A stretch of DNA of 64,000 bases, from contig NZ_CP094669.1 in the NCBI RefSeq assembly GCF_022827545.1, positions 447,001-511,000 of the forward strand, in the 5' to 3' direction. The stretch comes from Hymenobacter tibetensis (GTDB lineage Bacteria; Bacteroidota; Bacteroidia; Cytophagales; Hymenobacteraceae). Positions 53,418 to 61,996 of the stretch are shown here, piece after piece. Under the pieces are notes generated by a model, which was not told the DNA's origin, ran no database searches, and was given only the letters and a program-made list of their open reading frames with translations. The position numbers and the translations under genes were made by a program. Position 1 is the first letter of the stretch; every line of letters begins with the position of its first letter.

Positions 53418-53503
53418 GGAGTCAGGAACCGGAAGCTAAAAGATACGGGCCCATGTGGGGTTCTCCTTCTAGCTCCTATCTCCTAGCTTCTAATTCCTAC
53501 TAG
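53418..53503 (+). repeat. imperfect inverted repeat, atpF-atpH gap
   Basis: A left arm (53418-53440) of AGGAG/AGGAA/GGAAGCT words and a right arm (53460-53500) rich in CTCCT/TCCTA/AGCTTCT words pair imperfectly; in the best alignment about 14 of 19 positions match. The sequence differs from the repeats in the neighbouring gaps. Confidence 0.45.
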
Positions 53504-53504
53504 A

Positions 53505-54065
53505 ATGTCTGAAATACGAGTTGCTTCCCGATATGCCAAGTCCTTGCTTGATCTGGCTGAGGAGCGGGGTACGTTAGAGCAGGTGAAAGCCGATATGGAC
53601 TTGTTCAGCAACACACTGAATGAGAACCGTGAGCTACGCTTGTTGCTGCGCAATCCTATCGTCAAGCACGACAAGAAACTGGCTATTTTGCGCGCCATAT
53701 TTGGTGGTAAGGTATCAGAGCTTACTGAAAAGTTCTTTACCATTATCACTGAGAAGAACCGCGAAAGTGCGCTAGAATTTATTGGCTCCGAATTTCTGAT
53801 TCAGTACAACGCATTACGCGGCGTACAGGTGGCTGAAGTAACAACGGCAACCCCGCTTAGCGAATACCTGCGTGCTGAAGTAAAGCAAATGGTGCGCCAG
53901 CAAACTGGCCTCCAGCAAGTTACTCTCACCGAGAAAATTGATGAGTCGCTCATCGGCGGCTTCGTGCTGCGTGTTGGCGACCGTCTGATAGATGACTCCG
54001 TGAGTTTCCGGTTGCGTAAGCTGCGCAACGAATTCTCGAAGAACCCCTACCAACCTTTAGTATAA
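53505..54065 (+). CDS. atpH: F0F1 ATP synthase subunit delta
   Basis: A 186-residue stator subunit linking b subunits to the top of F1. It begins [21 protein letters not shown] and ends with the beta-rich domain [20 protein letters not shown], the family signature. Only four bases separate its stop from atpA, so the two are translationally coupled. Confidence 0.96.
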   Translation: MSEIRVASRYAKSLLDLAEERGTLEQVKADMDLFSNTLNENRELRLLLRNPIVKHDKKLAILRAIFGGKVSELTEKFFTIITEKNRESALEFIGSEFLIQYNALRGVQVAEVTTATPLSEYLRAEVKQMVRQQTGLQQVTLTEKIDESLIGGFVLRVGDRLIDDSVSFRLRKLRNEFSKNPYQPLV

Positions 54066-54069
54066 GATC

Positions 54070-55653
54070 ATGGCAGAAGTACGTCCGGATGAAGTATCCG
54101 CCATTCTGCGGGAGCAGTTGTCCAACTTCAAAACCGAAGCCGAACTCGAAGAGGTTGGTACGGTATTGCAGGTTGGCGACGGCGTAGCCCGCATCTACGG
54201 CCTGGGCAAAGCTCAGTCGGGGGAATTGCTCGAATTTGAAAATGGCCTCCAAGCCTTGGTTCTGAACCTGGAAGAAGACAACGTCGGTGCTGTAATGCTC
54301 GGCGACTACTCTGACATCCGGGAAGGAGCCACGGTACGCCGTACCAATAAAATTGCTTCCATTAAAGTAGGCGAAGGCATCGTGGGCCGCGTGGTAAACA
54401 CGCTGGGTCAACCCATTGATGGGCGCGGTCCTATTCAGGGTGAGACGTATGATATGCCATTAGAGCGCAAGGCTCCCGGTGTTATCTACCGTCAGCCCGT
54501 AACGGAGCCCATGCAGACGGGTATCAAGGCTATCGACGCCATGATTCCAATCGGGCGTGGCCAGCGGGAATTGATCATCGGTGACCGTCAGACGGGTAAG
54601 TCGGCGGTGGCTATTGACACCATCCTCAACCAGCGTGAGTTCTACGACCGGGGCGAGCCAGTTTTCTGCATCTACGTAGCCGTAGGTCAGAAAGCTTCTA
54701 CGGTAGCTCAGGTAGTGAACTCGCTGCAGCGTGGTGGCGCTATGGACTACACGGTGGTGGTTTCGGCTTCGGCTGCTGACCCAGCTCCGATGCAGTTCTT
54801 TGCCCCCTTCACTGGCGCTGCTATCGGCGAGTTTTTCCGTGATACGGGTCGTCCTGCCCTCGTTGTGTATGATGACTTGTCGAAGCAGGCCGTAGCATAC
54901 CGTGAAGTGTCGCTGTTGTTGCGTCGTCCTCCCGGACGTGAGGCATATCCTGGTGACGTGTTCTACCTGCACAGCCGCCTGTTGGAGCGCGCCGCGAAGA
55001 TCAACTCTTCCGACGTTATTGCGCGCGACATGAACGACTTGCCCGACAGCATCAAGCACTTGGTGAAAGGTGGTGGCTCGTTGACGGCTCTGCCGCTGAT
55101 TGAGACGCAGGCAGGTGACGTATCGGCGTACATCCCAACCAACGTAATTTCGATTACCGACGGTCAGATCTTCCTCGAGACCAACTTGTTCAACTCCGGT
55201 ATCCGTCCCGCTATCAACGTAGGTATCTCGGTGTCTCGGGTGGGTGGTAACGCCCAGATCAAGTCGATGAAGAAAGTGGCTGGTACGCTGAAGCTCGATC
55301 AGGCGCAGTTCCGTGAGTTGGAGGCTTTCGCCAAGTTCGGTTCCGACCTGGATGCCTCGACTAAACTCACCATTGAGCGTGGCCGTCGTAACCTGGAGAT
55401 TCTGAAGCAGCCACAGTTCTCGCCTCAGAAAGTAGAAGATCAGGTAGCAGTTATCTATGCTGCTACCAACGGTCTGCTCGACCAGGTGCCGGTAAACCGG
55501 GTGCGTGAGTTCGAAAAGGAATTCACCCAGACCATGCAGACCCGTCACCCCGACGCTCTGAAGAGCCTGAAAGCTGGTAAGTTGGATGACTCTATCACCA
55601 CTGCCATCCGCCAGGTTGCCAAAGACCTATCGGCCCAGTACGCTACTAAGTAA
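54070..55653 (+). CDS. atpA: F0F1 ATP synthase subunit alpha
   Basis: A 527-residue non-catalytic F1 subunit. It has the nucleotide-binding P-loop GDRQTGKSA, the preceding [15 protein letters not shown], and the C-terminal signature region [17 protein letters not shown]. Length is standard. It directly follows atpH and is separated from atpG by an 88-base gap with a long hairpin. Confidence 0.98.
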   Translation: MAEVRPDEVSAILREQLSNFKTEAELEEVGTVLQVGDGVARIYGLGKAQSGELLEFENGLQALVLNLEEDNVGAVMLGDYSDIREGATVRRTNKIASIKVGEGIVGRVVNTLGQPIDGRGPIQGETYDMPLERKAPGVIYRQPVTEPMQTGIKAIDAMIPIGRGQRELIIGDRQTGKSAVAIDTILNQREFYDRGEPVFCIYVAVGQKASTVAQVVNSLQRGGAMDYTVVVSASAADPAPMQFFAPFTGAAIGEFFRDTGRPALVVYDDLSKQAVAYREVSLLLRRPPGREAYPGDVFYLHSRLLERAAKINSSDVIARDMNDLPDSIKHLVKGGGSLTALPLIETQAGDVSAYIPTNVISITDGQIFLETNLFNSGIRPAINVGISVSRVGGNAQIKSMKKVAGTLKLDQAQFRELEAFAKFGSDLDASTKLTIERGRRNLEILKQPQFSPQKVEDQVAVIYAATNGLLDQVPVNRVREFEKEFTQTMQTRHPDALKSLKAGKLDDSITTAIRQVAKDLSAQYATK

Positions 55654-55655
55654 TA

Positions 55656-55732
55656 GTTGATTGTTGGTTGTTGCTTGTTGGATGTTCAGCTACTGTCGTC
55701 CAGCAAGCAACAATCAGCAACTAACAATCAAC
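55656..55732 (+). repeat. long hairpin in the atpA-atpG gap
   Basis: The left arm (55656-55682) and right arm (55699-55732) pair over 27 positions in RNA, allowing two G-U pairs and one 7-base bulge on the right side, with a 16-base loop. Both arms are built from low-complexity TTG/GTT and CAA/AAC words. It covers most of the gap and leaves nine bases before the atpG ATG. Confidence 0.75.
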
Positions 55733-55741
55733 ACTCGATAA

Positions 55742-56632
55742 ATGGCTAGCTTAAAAGAAGTCCGTAACCGCATTGTATCCGTGCAAAGCACGCAGCAAAT
55801 CACCAAAGCCATGAAAATGGTGGCGGCGGCTAAGTTGCGTCGGGCGCAGGACAATATTCTGCGGATGCGCCCCTACGCGCAACGGCTCAACAGCATTCTG
55901 ACCAACCTGACAGGCCAAGCCGACGGTGAGGTAATAAGCGAGTATGCGGTGCAGCGCGAAGCACGCCGGATTCTGATTATTGCCGTTACATCGGACCGTG
56001 GACTAGCAGGAGCCTTCAACAGCAACATCTTTAAAGGGGTGAATGCGTTGGTGCGGGAGCGGTATGCTGCCCAGGCTGCGGCCGGCAACGTGACCATGAT
56101 GGCCATTGGTAAGAAAGCCCACGACTACTTCCAGCGGCGCGGACCATTGCTTGGCAACTACACGCATGTGTTTGCAAAGCTTTCGTTTGATACGGTGCGC
56201 GAAGCGGCGGAAGAAGCTATGCTCGGTTTCCGGGAAGGCCGTTTCGATCAGGTGGTTGTGGTATACAACGAGTTCAAGAACGTCGCGACCCAAATCGTGC
56301 GGACCGAGCAGTTGTTGCCGCTAGTACCTGCCGAGCCCACTGCCGCTACTGCCCAGGCTTCGAACGTGGACTACATCTTCGAGCCGTCGAAAGAGGAAAT
56401 CGTACAGACACTTATTCCACAGTCGTTGAAGGTGCAGCTGTATAAAGCGGTGCTGGAAAGCAACGCCTCGGAGCACGGTGCCCGTATGACTGCCATGGAT
56501 AAAGCCACGGAAAACGCTGGTGAGTTGCTGAAATCACTGAAATTGACGTACAACCGTACGCGTCAGGCTGCTATTACCACCGAGATTCTCGAAATCGTGG
56601 GTGGTGCAGAAGCGCTGGCTGCCAGTCGGTAA
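55742..56632 (+). CDS. atpG: F0F1 ATP synthase subunit gamma
   Basis: A 296-residue rotor shaft subunit. The N-terminal helix reads SLKEVRNRIVSVQSTQQITK, followed by AMKMVAAAKLRRAQ. The C-terminal signature is MDKATENAGELLKSLKLTYN with QAAITTEILEIVGGAEA. It closes the atp cluster: atpD (beta) and atpC (epsilon) are not in this window, consistent with their separate location in many Bacteroidota. Confidence 0.97.
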   Translation: MASLKEVRNRIVSVQSTQQITKAMKMVAAAKLRRAQDNILRMRPYAQRLNSILTNLTGQADGEVISEYAVQREARRILIIAVTSDRGLAGAFNSNIFKGVNALVRERYAAQAAAGNVTMMAIGKKAHDYFQRRGPLLGNYTHVFAKLSFDTVREAAEEAMLGFREGRFDQVVVVYNEFKNVATQIVRTEQLLPLVPAEPTAATAQASNVDYIFEPSKEEIVQTLIPQSLKVQLYKAVLESNASEHGARMTAMDKATENAGELLKSLKLTYNRTRQAAITTEILEIVGGAEALAASR

Positions 56633-56653
56633 GAGGTGTCAAACCTATAAGTT

Positions 56654-56690
56654 GAAAGGCCCACTTCCATTGGAGGTGGGCCTTTCGTTT
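56654..56690. terminator. terminator of the atp cluster
   Basis: A 15-bp stem (56654-56668 with 56672-56686, one G-U) with a three-base loop, followed by GTTT. A convergent HAD gene ends 70 bases beyond, so it may work in both directions. Confidence 0.9.
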
Positions 56691-56758
56691 ATGATAGTCC
56701 TTCGTGCATAATAACTTGGCGGAGTCAGCTTTAGGCAATGCACTGCGCAGAACTAGCC

Positions 56759-57484
56759 TTACGCCTGCATATACTGCCGGTTGGCCATCTGCTTGCTCGG
56801 CTTGGGTACGTTGGGGTGTTGTTCTAGTAGCTCCACTACTTTCTTAGGCGTGAAGTCAGTGAAATCCTTGATAACCGTTAGGGGCGCTTGAAACTTGTCG
56901 GGCTTGACGGAAGTGCTGAGGGCTATGCAGCGCATACCCGCCTTGTAGGCAGCCTGCTCGCCCACAAGGGCATCTTCGAAGACCACGCACCGCTCGGGTG
57001 GCACACCCAATTCGCGGGCAGTCAGCACGTAGGTGTCGGCGTGAGGCTTGCCTTTGTCCACGTCGTCTTTGGTGATGACCACGTCGAAATATTGGCGTAT
57101 ATCCAAGTGGTCGATGATGTAGCCGATGGTATCCAGGCCAGAGCCGGTACCGAGGCCTATCTTGAACCCAGCAGCGCGGGAAGCTTTCAAGAACTCAGTG
57201 AGCCCGGCTACTTCCTTGCGCTTATCCCAATAGATGGTGCGGTAGAGGAACTCCCGCTGGTCGGCGTAGGTGGTGAGCTTCTTTTTGGGAACGTCGCTGG
57301 CGAAAACTGTTTCCAGAATCTTGGTGGCAGGCATGCCGTTCTGGCGTTCTAGCAGGCGTCGGGCGTTGGTGGTTAAGCCTAAGTCACGGAAAAGCAGTTG
57401 GAAAGCCCGCGCTTGGTAGGCTGTGTTATCGATAAGTACGCCATCCATGTCAAAGATGAGGGCGTAGGGGGCTTGGTTGGGCAT
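56759..57484 (-). CDS. HAD family phosphatase (beta-phosphoglucomutase-like)
   Basis: A 241-residue HAD-superfamily hydrolase. The four motifs are FDMDGVLIDN (Asp nucleophile pair), GTGSGLDT, the Lys region and CVVFEDALVGEQAAYKAGMR. A helical cap after motif I marks subfamily IA, whose members include beta-phosphoglucomutase, phosphoglycolate phosphatase and sugar-phosphate phosphatases. The exact substrate is not clear. Start ATG is at the usual position before YALIFDMDG. Confidence 0.9.
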   Translation of the reverse strand: MPNQAPYALIFDMDGVLIDNTAYQARAFQLLFRDLGLTTNARRLLERQNGMPATKILETVFASDVPKKKLTTYADQREFLYRTIYWDKRKEVAGLTEFLKASRAAGFKIGLGTGSGLDTIGYIIDHLDIRQYFDVVITKDDVDKGKPHADTYVLTARELGVPPERCVVFEDALVGEQAAYKAGMRCIALSTSVKPDKFQAPLTVIKDFTDFTPKKVVELLEQHPNVPKPSKQMANRQYMQA

Positions 57485-57580
57485 AAGTAGGAAGTAATGC
57501 GAAACATGAACCTCGCATGCTTCCTGTACGCGTAGACCTTGGATTTTGCTGCTGTGGAGCTGAATCCTAATGCGGCAACC

Positions 57581-57588
57581 TATCTTTG
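57581..57588 (+). promoter_or_regulatory. candidate -7 element of the phosphatase gene
   Basis: TATCTTTG, an exact TAnnTTTG match, lies 47 bases before the TTG at 57635 that begins the alkaline phosphatase. A clear -33 is missing. It supports a real start in this region despite the lack of an ATG. Confidence 0.45.
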
Positions 57589-57634
57589 CGGCTGCTAATG
57601 CGGGTTCTTACTTCGTTGACTGTTTCAACTGCTT

Positions 57635-59350
57635 TTGATTTTGAAAAAGAGCCTGTGTTTCCTGCTAGCCACCGTGTTAACGGGGCATGCCTTCGCGCAA
57701 AAAAAAGACAGAGGTCTGGCGCGTCCCAAACTAGTAGTTGGTATTGTAGTGGATCAAATGCGCTACGACTACCTCTACCGCTATTGGAGCAAGTACGGTA
57801 ACGGCGGTTTCCGGCGGTTGTTGGAGGAGGGATTCAGCTATGAAAACACGCATTACAACTACGTGCCGACCTACACGGGGCCAGGGCACGCCAGCATCTA
57901 CACGGGTACCACGCCTTCTATGCATGGTATTGTGGGCAACAACTGGTTTGTGCGCGAAACAGCTAAAGGCACCTATGTAACGGAAGACAACACGGTGCAA
58001 GCAGTAGGAGGCACTGCCGCCGCCGGCCAACAGTCGCCGCGCCACATGCTGACGAGCACCATCACTGACGAGCTGCGGTTGGCAACCAATTTCCAGAGTA
58101 AGGTAATTGGCGTTTGCATCAAAGACCGAGGTTCCATTCTGCCGGCTGGCCATGCGGCCAATGCGGCGTACTGGTATGATGGTACCAACGGCGCTTTCAT
58201 CAGCAGTACATTCTACCAGAACACGCTGCCCGAGTGGGTGACCAAATTCAACAGTGAAAACCGGGCCGAGCAATACCTAAGCAAGCCGTGGGAAACCCTG
58301 TTGCCTATTGCCCAATACACGGAAAGCACCGCCGATGATGTCGTGTGGGAGGGGACTTTCAAAGGTGAAACGAAGCCGGTTTTTCCTCACGATTTGCCCA
58401 CGTTGAGTGCCGCTCCTAGCAAGGCAGTAACTGCGAGCCAGCCTACTGGCGCAGAAAAATTGCCTGCCTCCACCCGCAACCTCGACCTGATCAGGTCCAC
58501 GCCATTTGGCAATTCCCTCACGGCCGATTTTGCCTTGGAAACTATTCGGGCCGAGCAACTAGGCCAGCGGGGGCAAACCGACTTTCTGGCGCTCAGCTTC
58601 AGCAGCACCGACTATGTGGGGCACCAGTTTGGCGTGAATGCCATTGAAACGGAAGATACCTACCTGCGCCTCGACCGGGATATTGCGCGGGTGCTCGACT
58701 ACCTTGACAAGACAGTGGGGAAGGGGCAAGCTTTGGTGTTCCTAAGCTCCGACCACGGCGCGGCCCACAATCCTGATTTTCTGCGCAGCCAGCGCATTCC
58801 GGCGGGCTCGGTGGGCCCACGCGTGATGCGTGACTCGTTGCAGAAGGCATTGGTGAAGCGGCACGGCGCGGGCCAGTGGGTGCTTAGCTACGAAAACCAG
58901 CAGGTATACCTCAACCGTCCGCTTATTGCGCAGAAAAACCTCAACCTCCGCACCTTCCAAGACGAAGTAGCGGACATCATGATTGGCTTTTCGGGAGTTA
59001 CGCGCGCCATTACGGCCGACGACTTGCAGAAGTCGCACTGGGAAAGCGGGATGCTTATGTACCTGGAAAACGGCTACTTCCCCAAGCGCAGCGGCGATGT
59101 ACTGGTGGTGCTGGAGCCAGGCTGGCTGGAATCCTATCAGTACCCGGTGAACAAGGGCACCACCCACGGCTCTGCCGGTAACTACGACACCCACATACCG
59201 TTGGTATTTTGGGGCTGGCACGTGAAGCGCGGCAGTTCGGTAGTTTCGGCGCGCATTATCGATATTGCACCCACACTGGCGCAATGGCTGCATATTCAGG
59301 AGCCCGACGGCTGCACCGGCACCCCACTGCCGGAAGTATTAGGGAAATAA
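57635..59350 (+). CDS. pafA: PafA-type alkaline phosphatase
   Basis: A 571-residue secreted phosphatase of the alkaline phosphatase superfamily (PafA type), which hydrolyses phosphomonoesters with two zinc ions. Signal peptide LKKSLCFLLATVLTGHAFA; first metal ligand in VVGIVVDQMR; threonine nucleophile Thr81 in TYTGPGHASIYTG; the PafA-specific Lys/Arg pair in IKDRGS; further metal ligands in SSTDYVGHQFG, SSDHGA and HGSAGNYDTH. The start is TTG, at 57635 or 57641, since no ATG precedes the signal peptide. A candidate promoter lies upstream. Confidence 0.88.
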   Translation: MILKKSLCFLLATVLTGHAFAQKKDRGLARPKLVVGIVVDQMRYDYLYRYWSKYGNGGFRRLLEEGFSYENTHYNYVPTYTGPGHASIYTGTTPSMHGIVGNNWFVRETAKGTYVTEDNTVQAVGGTAAAGQQSPRHMLTSTITDELRLATNFQSKVIGVCIKDRGSILPAGHAANAAYWYDGTNGAFISSTFYQNTLPEWVTKFNSENRAEQYLSKPWETLLPIAQYTESTADDVVWEGTFKGETKPVFPHDLPTLSAAPSKAVTASQPTGAEKLPASTRNLDLIRSTPFGNSLTADFALETIRAEQLGQRGQTDFLALSFSSTDYVGHQFGVNAIETEDTYLRLDRDIARVLDYLDKTVGKGQALVFLSSDHGAAHNPDFLRSQRIPAGSVGPRVMRDSLQKALVKRHGAGQWVLSYENQQVYLNRPLIAQKNLNLRTFQDEVADIMIGFSGVTRAITADDLQKSHWESGMLMYLENGYFPKRSGDVLVVLEPGWLESYQYPVNKGTTHGSAGNYDTHIPLVFWGWHVKRGSSVVSARIIDIAPTLAQWLHIQEPDGCTGTPLPEVLGK

Positions 59351-59507
59351 CTTCCGCTAGCGGGTTCTGATGTGCTGATTGGAGTTCTGCCAACAAAGTT
59401 GGTGAGCCATCAGAAATCTTAAACGTTGCAACGCCGTATGTTAGCCCACTCCGTCGTCCAGTACCACACCACAACAAATCAGTAACTAGTAACTAGAAAC
59501 CAATCCA

Positions 59508-60092
59508 ATGGCTCATTTTAACCCCTGGCACGATGTAGAGCGTGGTGACAATTCACCACAAGTCGTGAACGGCATCATCGAAATCCCAAAAGGCTCGAAA
59601 GGCAAGTATGAACTGGATAAGGTTAGCGGCTTGCTGAAGCTGGACCGTGTGCTTTTCTCGGCCGTGCATTACCCTGCTGCGTACGGGTTCATCCCGAAAA
59701 CATACTGCGACGATAACGACCCCCTCGATATCCTGGTGCTGTGCTCGGTTGACATCGTGCCCATGTGCCTCGTGGAAGCCAAGGTGATTGGCGTAATGCA
59801 GATGATTGACGGTGACGAGGAAGACGACAAGATTATTGCCGTGGCTGCCCATGACATTTCGGTGAATCACTTCAACGACATTGCCGACCTGCCGCCGCAT
59901 ACGCTGAATGAAATGCAGCGCTTCTTCGAAGACTACAAAGCCTTGGAGCACAAACACGTTACCGTGGAACGCTTCATGGGCCGTGAAGATGCCTACCGCA
60001 TCATCGACGACAGCATCAAGCTCTATAACGAAACGTTTCCGAACGGATCCGATTCAGAGTCGGTGACGAAGTCCACGGGCGTCGAGCTGTAA
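59508..60092 (+). CDS. ppa: inorganic pyrophosphatase (family I)
   Basis: A 194-residue cytoplasmic enzyme hydrolysing pyrophosphate to phosphate with Mg2+. The core contains [38 protein letters not shown] (metal and substrate residues; shown in parts) and [20 protein letters not shown], matching the family I active site. Length is slightly above the 175-residue E. coli type because of a C-terminal acidic tail. A terminator follows it. Confidence 0.96.
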   Translation: MAHFNPWHDVERGDNSPQVVNGIIEIPKGSKGKYELDKVSGLLKLDRVLFSAVHYPAAYGFIPKTYCDDNDPLDILVLCSVDIVPMCLVEAKVIGVMQMIDGDEEDDKIIAVAAHDISVNHFNDIADLPPHTLNEMQRFFEDYKALEHKHVTVERFMGREDAYRIIDDSIKLYNETFPNGSDSESVTKSTGVEL

Positions 60093-60111
60093 TCCAGCAA
60101 AGAGTAGTTGG

Positions 60112-60150
60112 AAGCCCTCCTCAACATCGGTTTGAGGAGGGCTTTTGCTT
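60112..60150 (+). terminator. terminator after ppa
   Basis: A perfect 13-bp stem (60112-60124 with 60132-60144), seven-base loop, followed by a T-rich tail. Codons upstream of 60209 for the next gene overlap this hairpin, supporting the later start. Confidence 0.88.
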
Positions 60151-60208
60151 GGATAAGCAACCCCTACGGACGCACGCGGAAGGGCCACTTTTTACCTCAC
60201 CTACACGT

Positions 60209-60898
60209 ATGGGCTATATGCTTAACCAGCCTTCTTCCCCTGTTTTGCGCTTTCTATACGAGAACAGTTTGTTGTTGGCCGGCACGGCGCTAGTCTTGTT
60301 CTCGCTGGTGGGCCAGGCCCTTACGGGGTGGTACGACTACAACGGCGAGCTAGAGCAACTGCACCTGCTGCCTCTTACATTGCGGCAGTACCTTGGCTCG
60401 GGGCATTTTCTGGAAGCAACCTTCGAGAATTGGGAAAGTGAGTTTTTGCAGATGGGCTTGTTTGTGCTGCTGACCATTTGGCTGCGGCAGAAAGGCTCTT
60501 CGGAATCCAAGAAGCTCTATGAAACCGAAGACGTTGATGAAGACCCCGACCCCAACAAACCCGGCGCGCCTGGTCCGGTGAAGCGGGGCGGTTGGCAACT
60601 AGCACTCTACCAAAATTCCCTGACGCTTGCGTTCTTCCTGCTGTTCTTTGTTTCCGTCTGGCTGCACGCGGTGGGTGGGGCCGAAGTGTACAGCATCGAG
60701 CAACAGCAGCAAGGCAAACCAGCCGTGAAGGCCCTGGAGTACATGGGCACGTCACGGTTCTGGTTTGAGTCGTTTCAGAATTGGCAGAGTGAGTTCCTGA
60801 GCATCGTTTCCATTGTGGGGTTGTCTATTTACTTGCGTCAGAAAGGCTCGCCTCAGTCTAAGCCCGTGGATGCCAGCAACAGTGAAACCGGCAAATGA
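60209..60898 (+). CDS. DUF6766 family membrane protein with internal duplication
   Basis: A 229-residue protein with four membrane segments arranged as two similar halves. Each half has a helix, a periplasmic-type stretch containing FxNWxSEFL, a second helix and then xLRQKGSxxSK: ENWESEFLQMGLFVLL with WLRQKGSSESK in the first half, and QNWQSEFLSIVSIVG with YLRQKGSPQSK in the second. A charged linker (YETEDVDEDPDPNKPG) joins them. Function unknown; fits DUF6766. Start at 60209 is preferred over a TTG inside the ppa terminator. Confidence 0.82.
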   Translation: MGYMLNQPSSPVLRFLYENSLLLAGTALVLFSLVGQALTGWYDYNGELEQLHLLPLTLRQYLGSGHFLEATFENWESEFLQMGLFVLLTIWLRQKGSSESKKLYETEDVDEDPDPNKPGAPGPVKRGGWQLALYQNSLTLAFFLLFFVSVWLHAVGGAEVYSIEQQQQGKPAVKALEYMGTSRFWFESFQNWQSEFLSIVSIVGLSIYLRQKGSPQSKPVDASNSETGK

Positions 60899-61026
60899 AC
60901 GATGTCCGCTGACCAGCCATTTGCAACAGAAGTAGCGTATGCACCTACAGCAGCCAACGAGCCCCGCACCTCTATGTACTACAGCCCCGTACGGCGTTCT
61001 TGCGTTTCTTCCTGAAGTCTATACTC

Positions 61027-61947
61027 ATGCCTTTGTCCTCTCCTAAAACACCGTCGGGGCCGCCTACTGCTTCCGCTATGGTGGGAGGCACCTGGTTGGC
61101 CGTATTACGGCGTTGGACGGATGCAGTGCTGTACAGCAGCATGTGGCTGGCACTAGCCGCGTTGGCGCTCACCTGGGCCACCTTTCTGTTTTGGCGGGTA
61201 GACATTCCGGTCCGATTGGCCCTCATGATTTTCACAGCCACCCTTTTTCTCTACAACATCGACAGCGTGTTGCCCTACAAGCATCGGCAGCCGGTGGTGC
61301 TTTCGGGGCGTAAGCGCTGGATGTTGGAACACCGGCGCGAACTGTTGGCGCTGGCGCTGGCTTCGCTGGCCGTAGCGGGGCTGTTGTTTTTCTTGGACGG
61401 CTGGCAGCACTTAACGCTCTTTCTAGGGCATTTGGCGGCTATTTCTTTGCTGTATTCGATGCCCGTAGTAAAGGTGCGAGGCCACTGGCGGGCCCTGCGC
61501 GACTTGCCGTTGCTGAAGGTGTTTTTGATTGGCTATGTGTGGGCTGCTATTACCGTTTGGGTGCCGGCTCTGTATTTAGACAAACCTCTTCTGGGGCCGG
61601 TGGTATTTCTGCTGTTTGCCCGGCGCTTTTTCTTTATTCTGGCCCTAGCCTTCGTCTTTGATATCCGGGACTACACTAAGGACCAGCTCACGGGCACGCG
61701 CACGTTTCCAGGCTTGTTCGGGGTTCGTGCCACCAAGTACATAGCTCTCGCCTCACTGGCGGCCGGAAGCGTGCTATTCCCAGCCGGTATAGGGTACGCA
61801 CACATGCTGATTCTCGCGGTGCCCATCATCGTAGCAGCCCTTACCATTTGGTACGCCGAAGAATCACGCCCCGATTACTACTTTGCCTTGCTTACCGATG
61901 GTGTCATGATTCTGCAGTTCGTGGCAGTATATGTAGTAAGGTGGTGA
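61027..61947 (+). CDS. UbiA-like prenyltransferase family membrane protein
   Basis: A 306-residue polytopic membrane protein with about eight helices. The first polar motif NIDSVLPYKHR and the second, DIRDYTKDQLTGTRTFPGLFG, resemble the two aspartate-rich motifs of UbiA-type aromatic prenyltransferases. However, the first motif is less canonical than usual (no NDxxDxxxD). It may therefore be a divergent or inactive relative; the substrate is unknown. The ATG at 61027 is preferred over a TTG at 61000. It converges with the NAD(P)HX repair gene. Confidence 0.65.
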   Translation: MPLSSPKTPSGPPTASAMVGGTWLAVLRRWTDAVLYSSMWLALAALALTWATFLFWRVDIPVRLALMIFTATLFLYNIDSVLPYKHRQPVVLSGRKRWMLEHRRELLALALASLAVAGLLFFLDGWQHLTLFLGHLAAISLLYSMPVVKVRGHWRALRDLPLLKVFLIGYVWAAITVWVPALYLDKPLLGPVVFLLFARRFFFILALAFVFDIRDYTKDQLTGTRTFPGLFGVRATKYIALASLAAGSVLFPAGIGYAHMLILAVPIIVAALTIWYAEESRPDYYFALLTDGVMILQFVAVYVVRW

Positions 61948-61996
61948 CGCCAATACGCTAGCGGCAGCACAGACAAAGACCCGAACACCAACCGTA

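Noticed and set aside
54460-55548. Long open frame antisense to atpA
   Set aside because: Shadow of atpA; no recognisable protein features.
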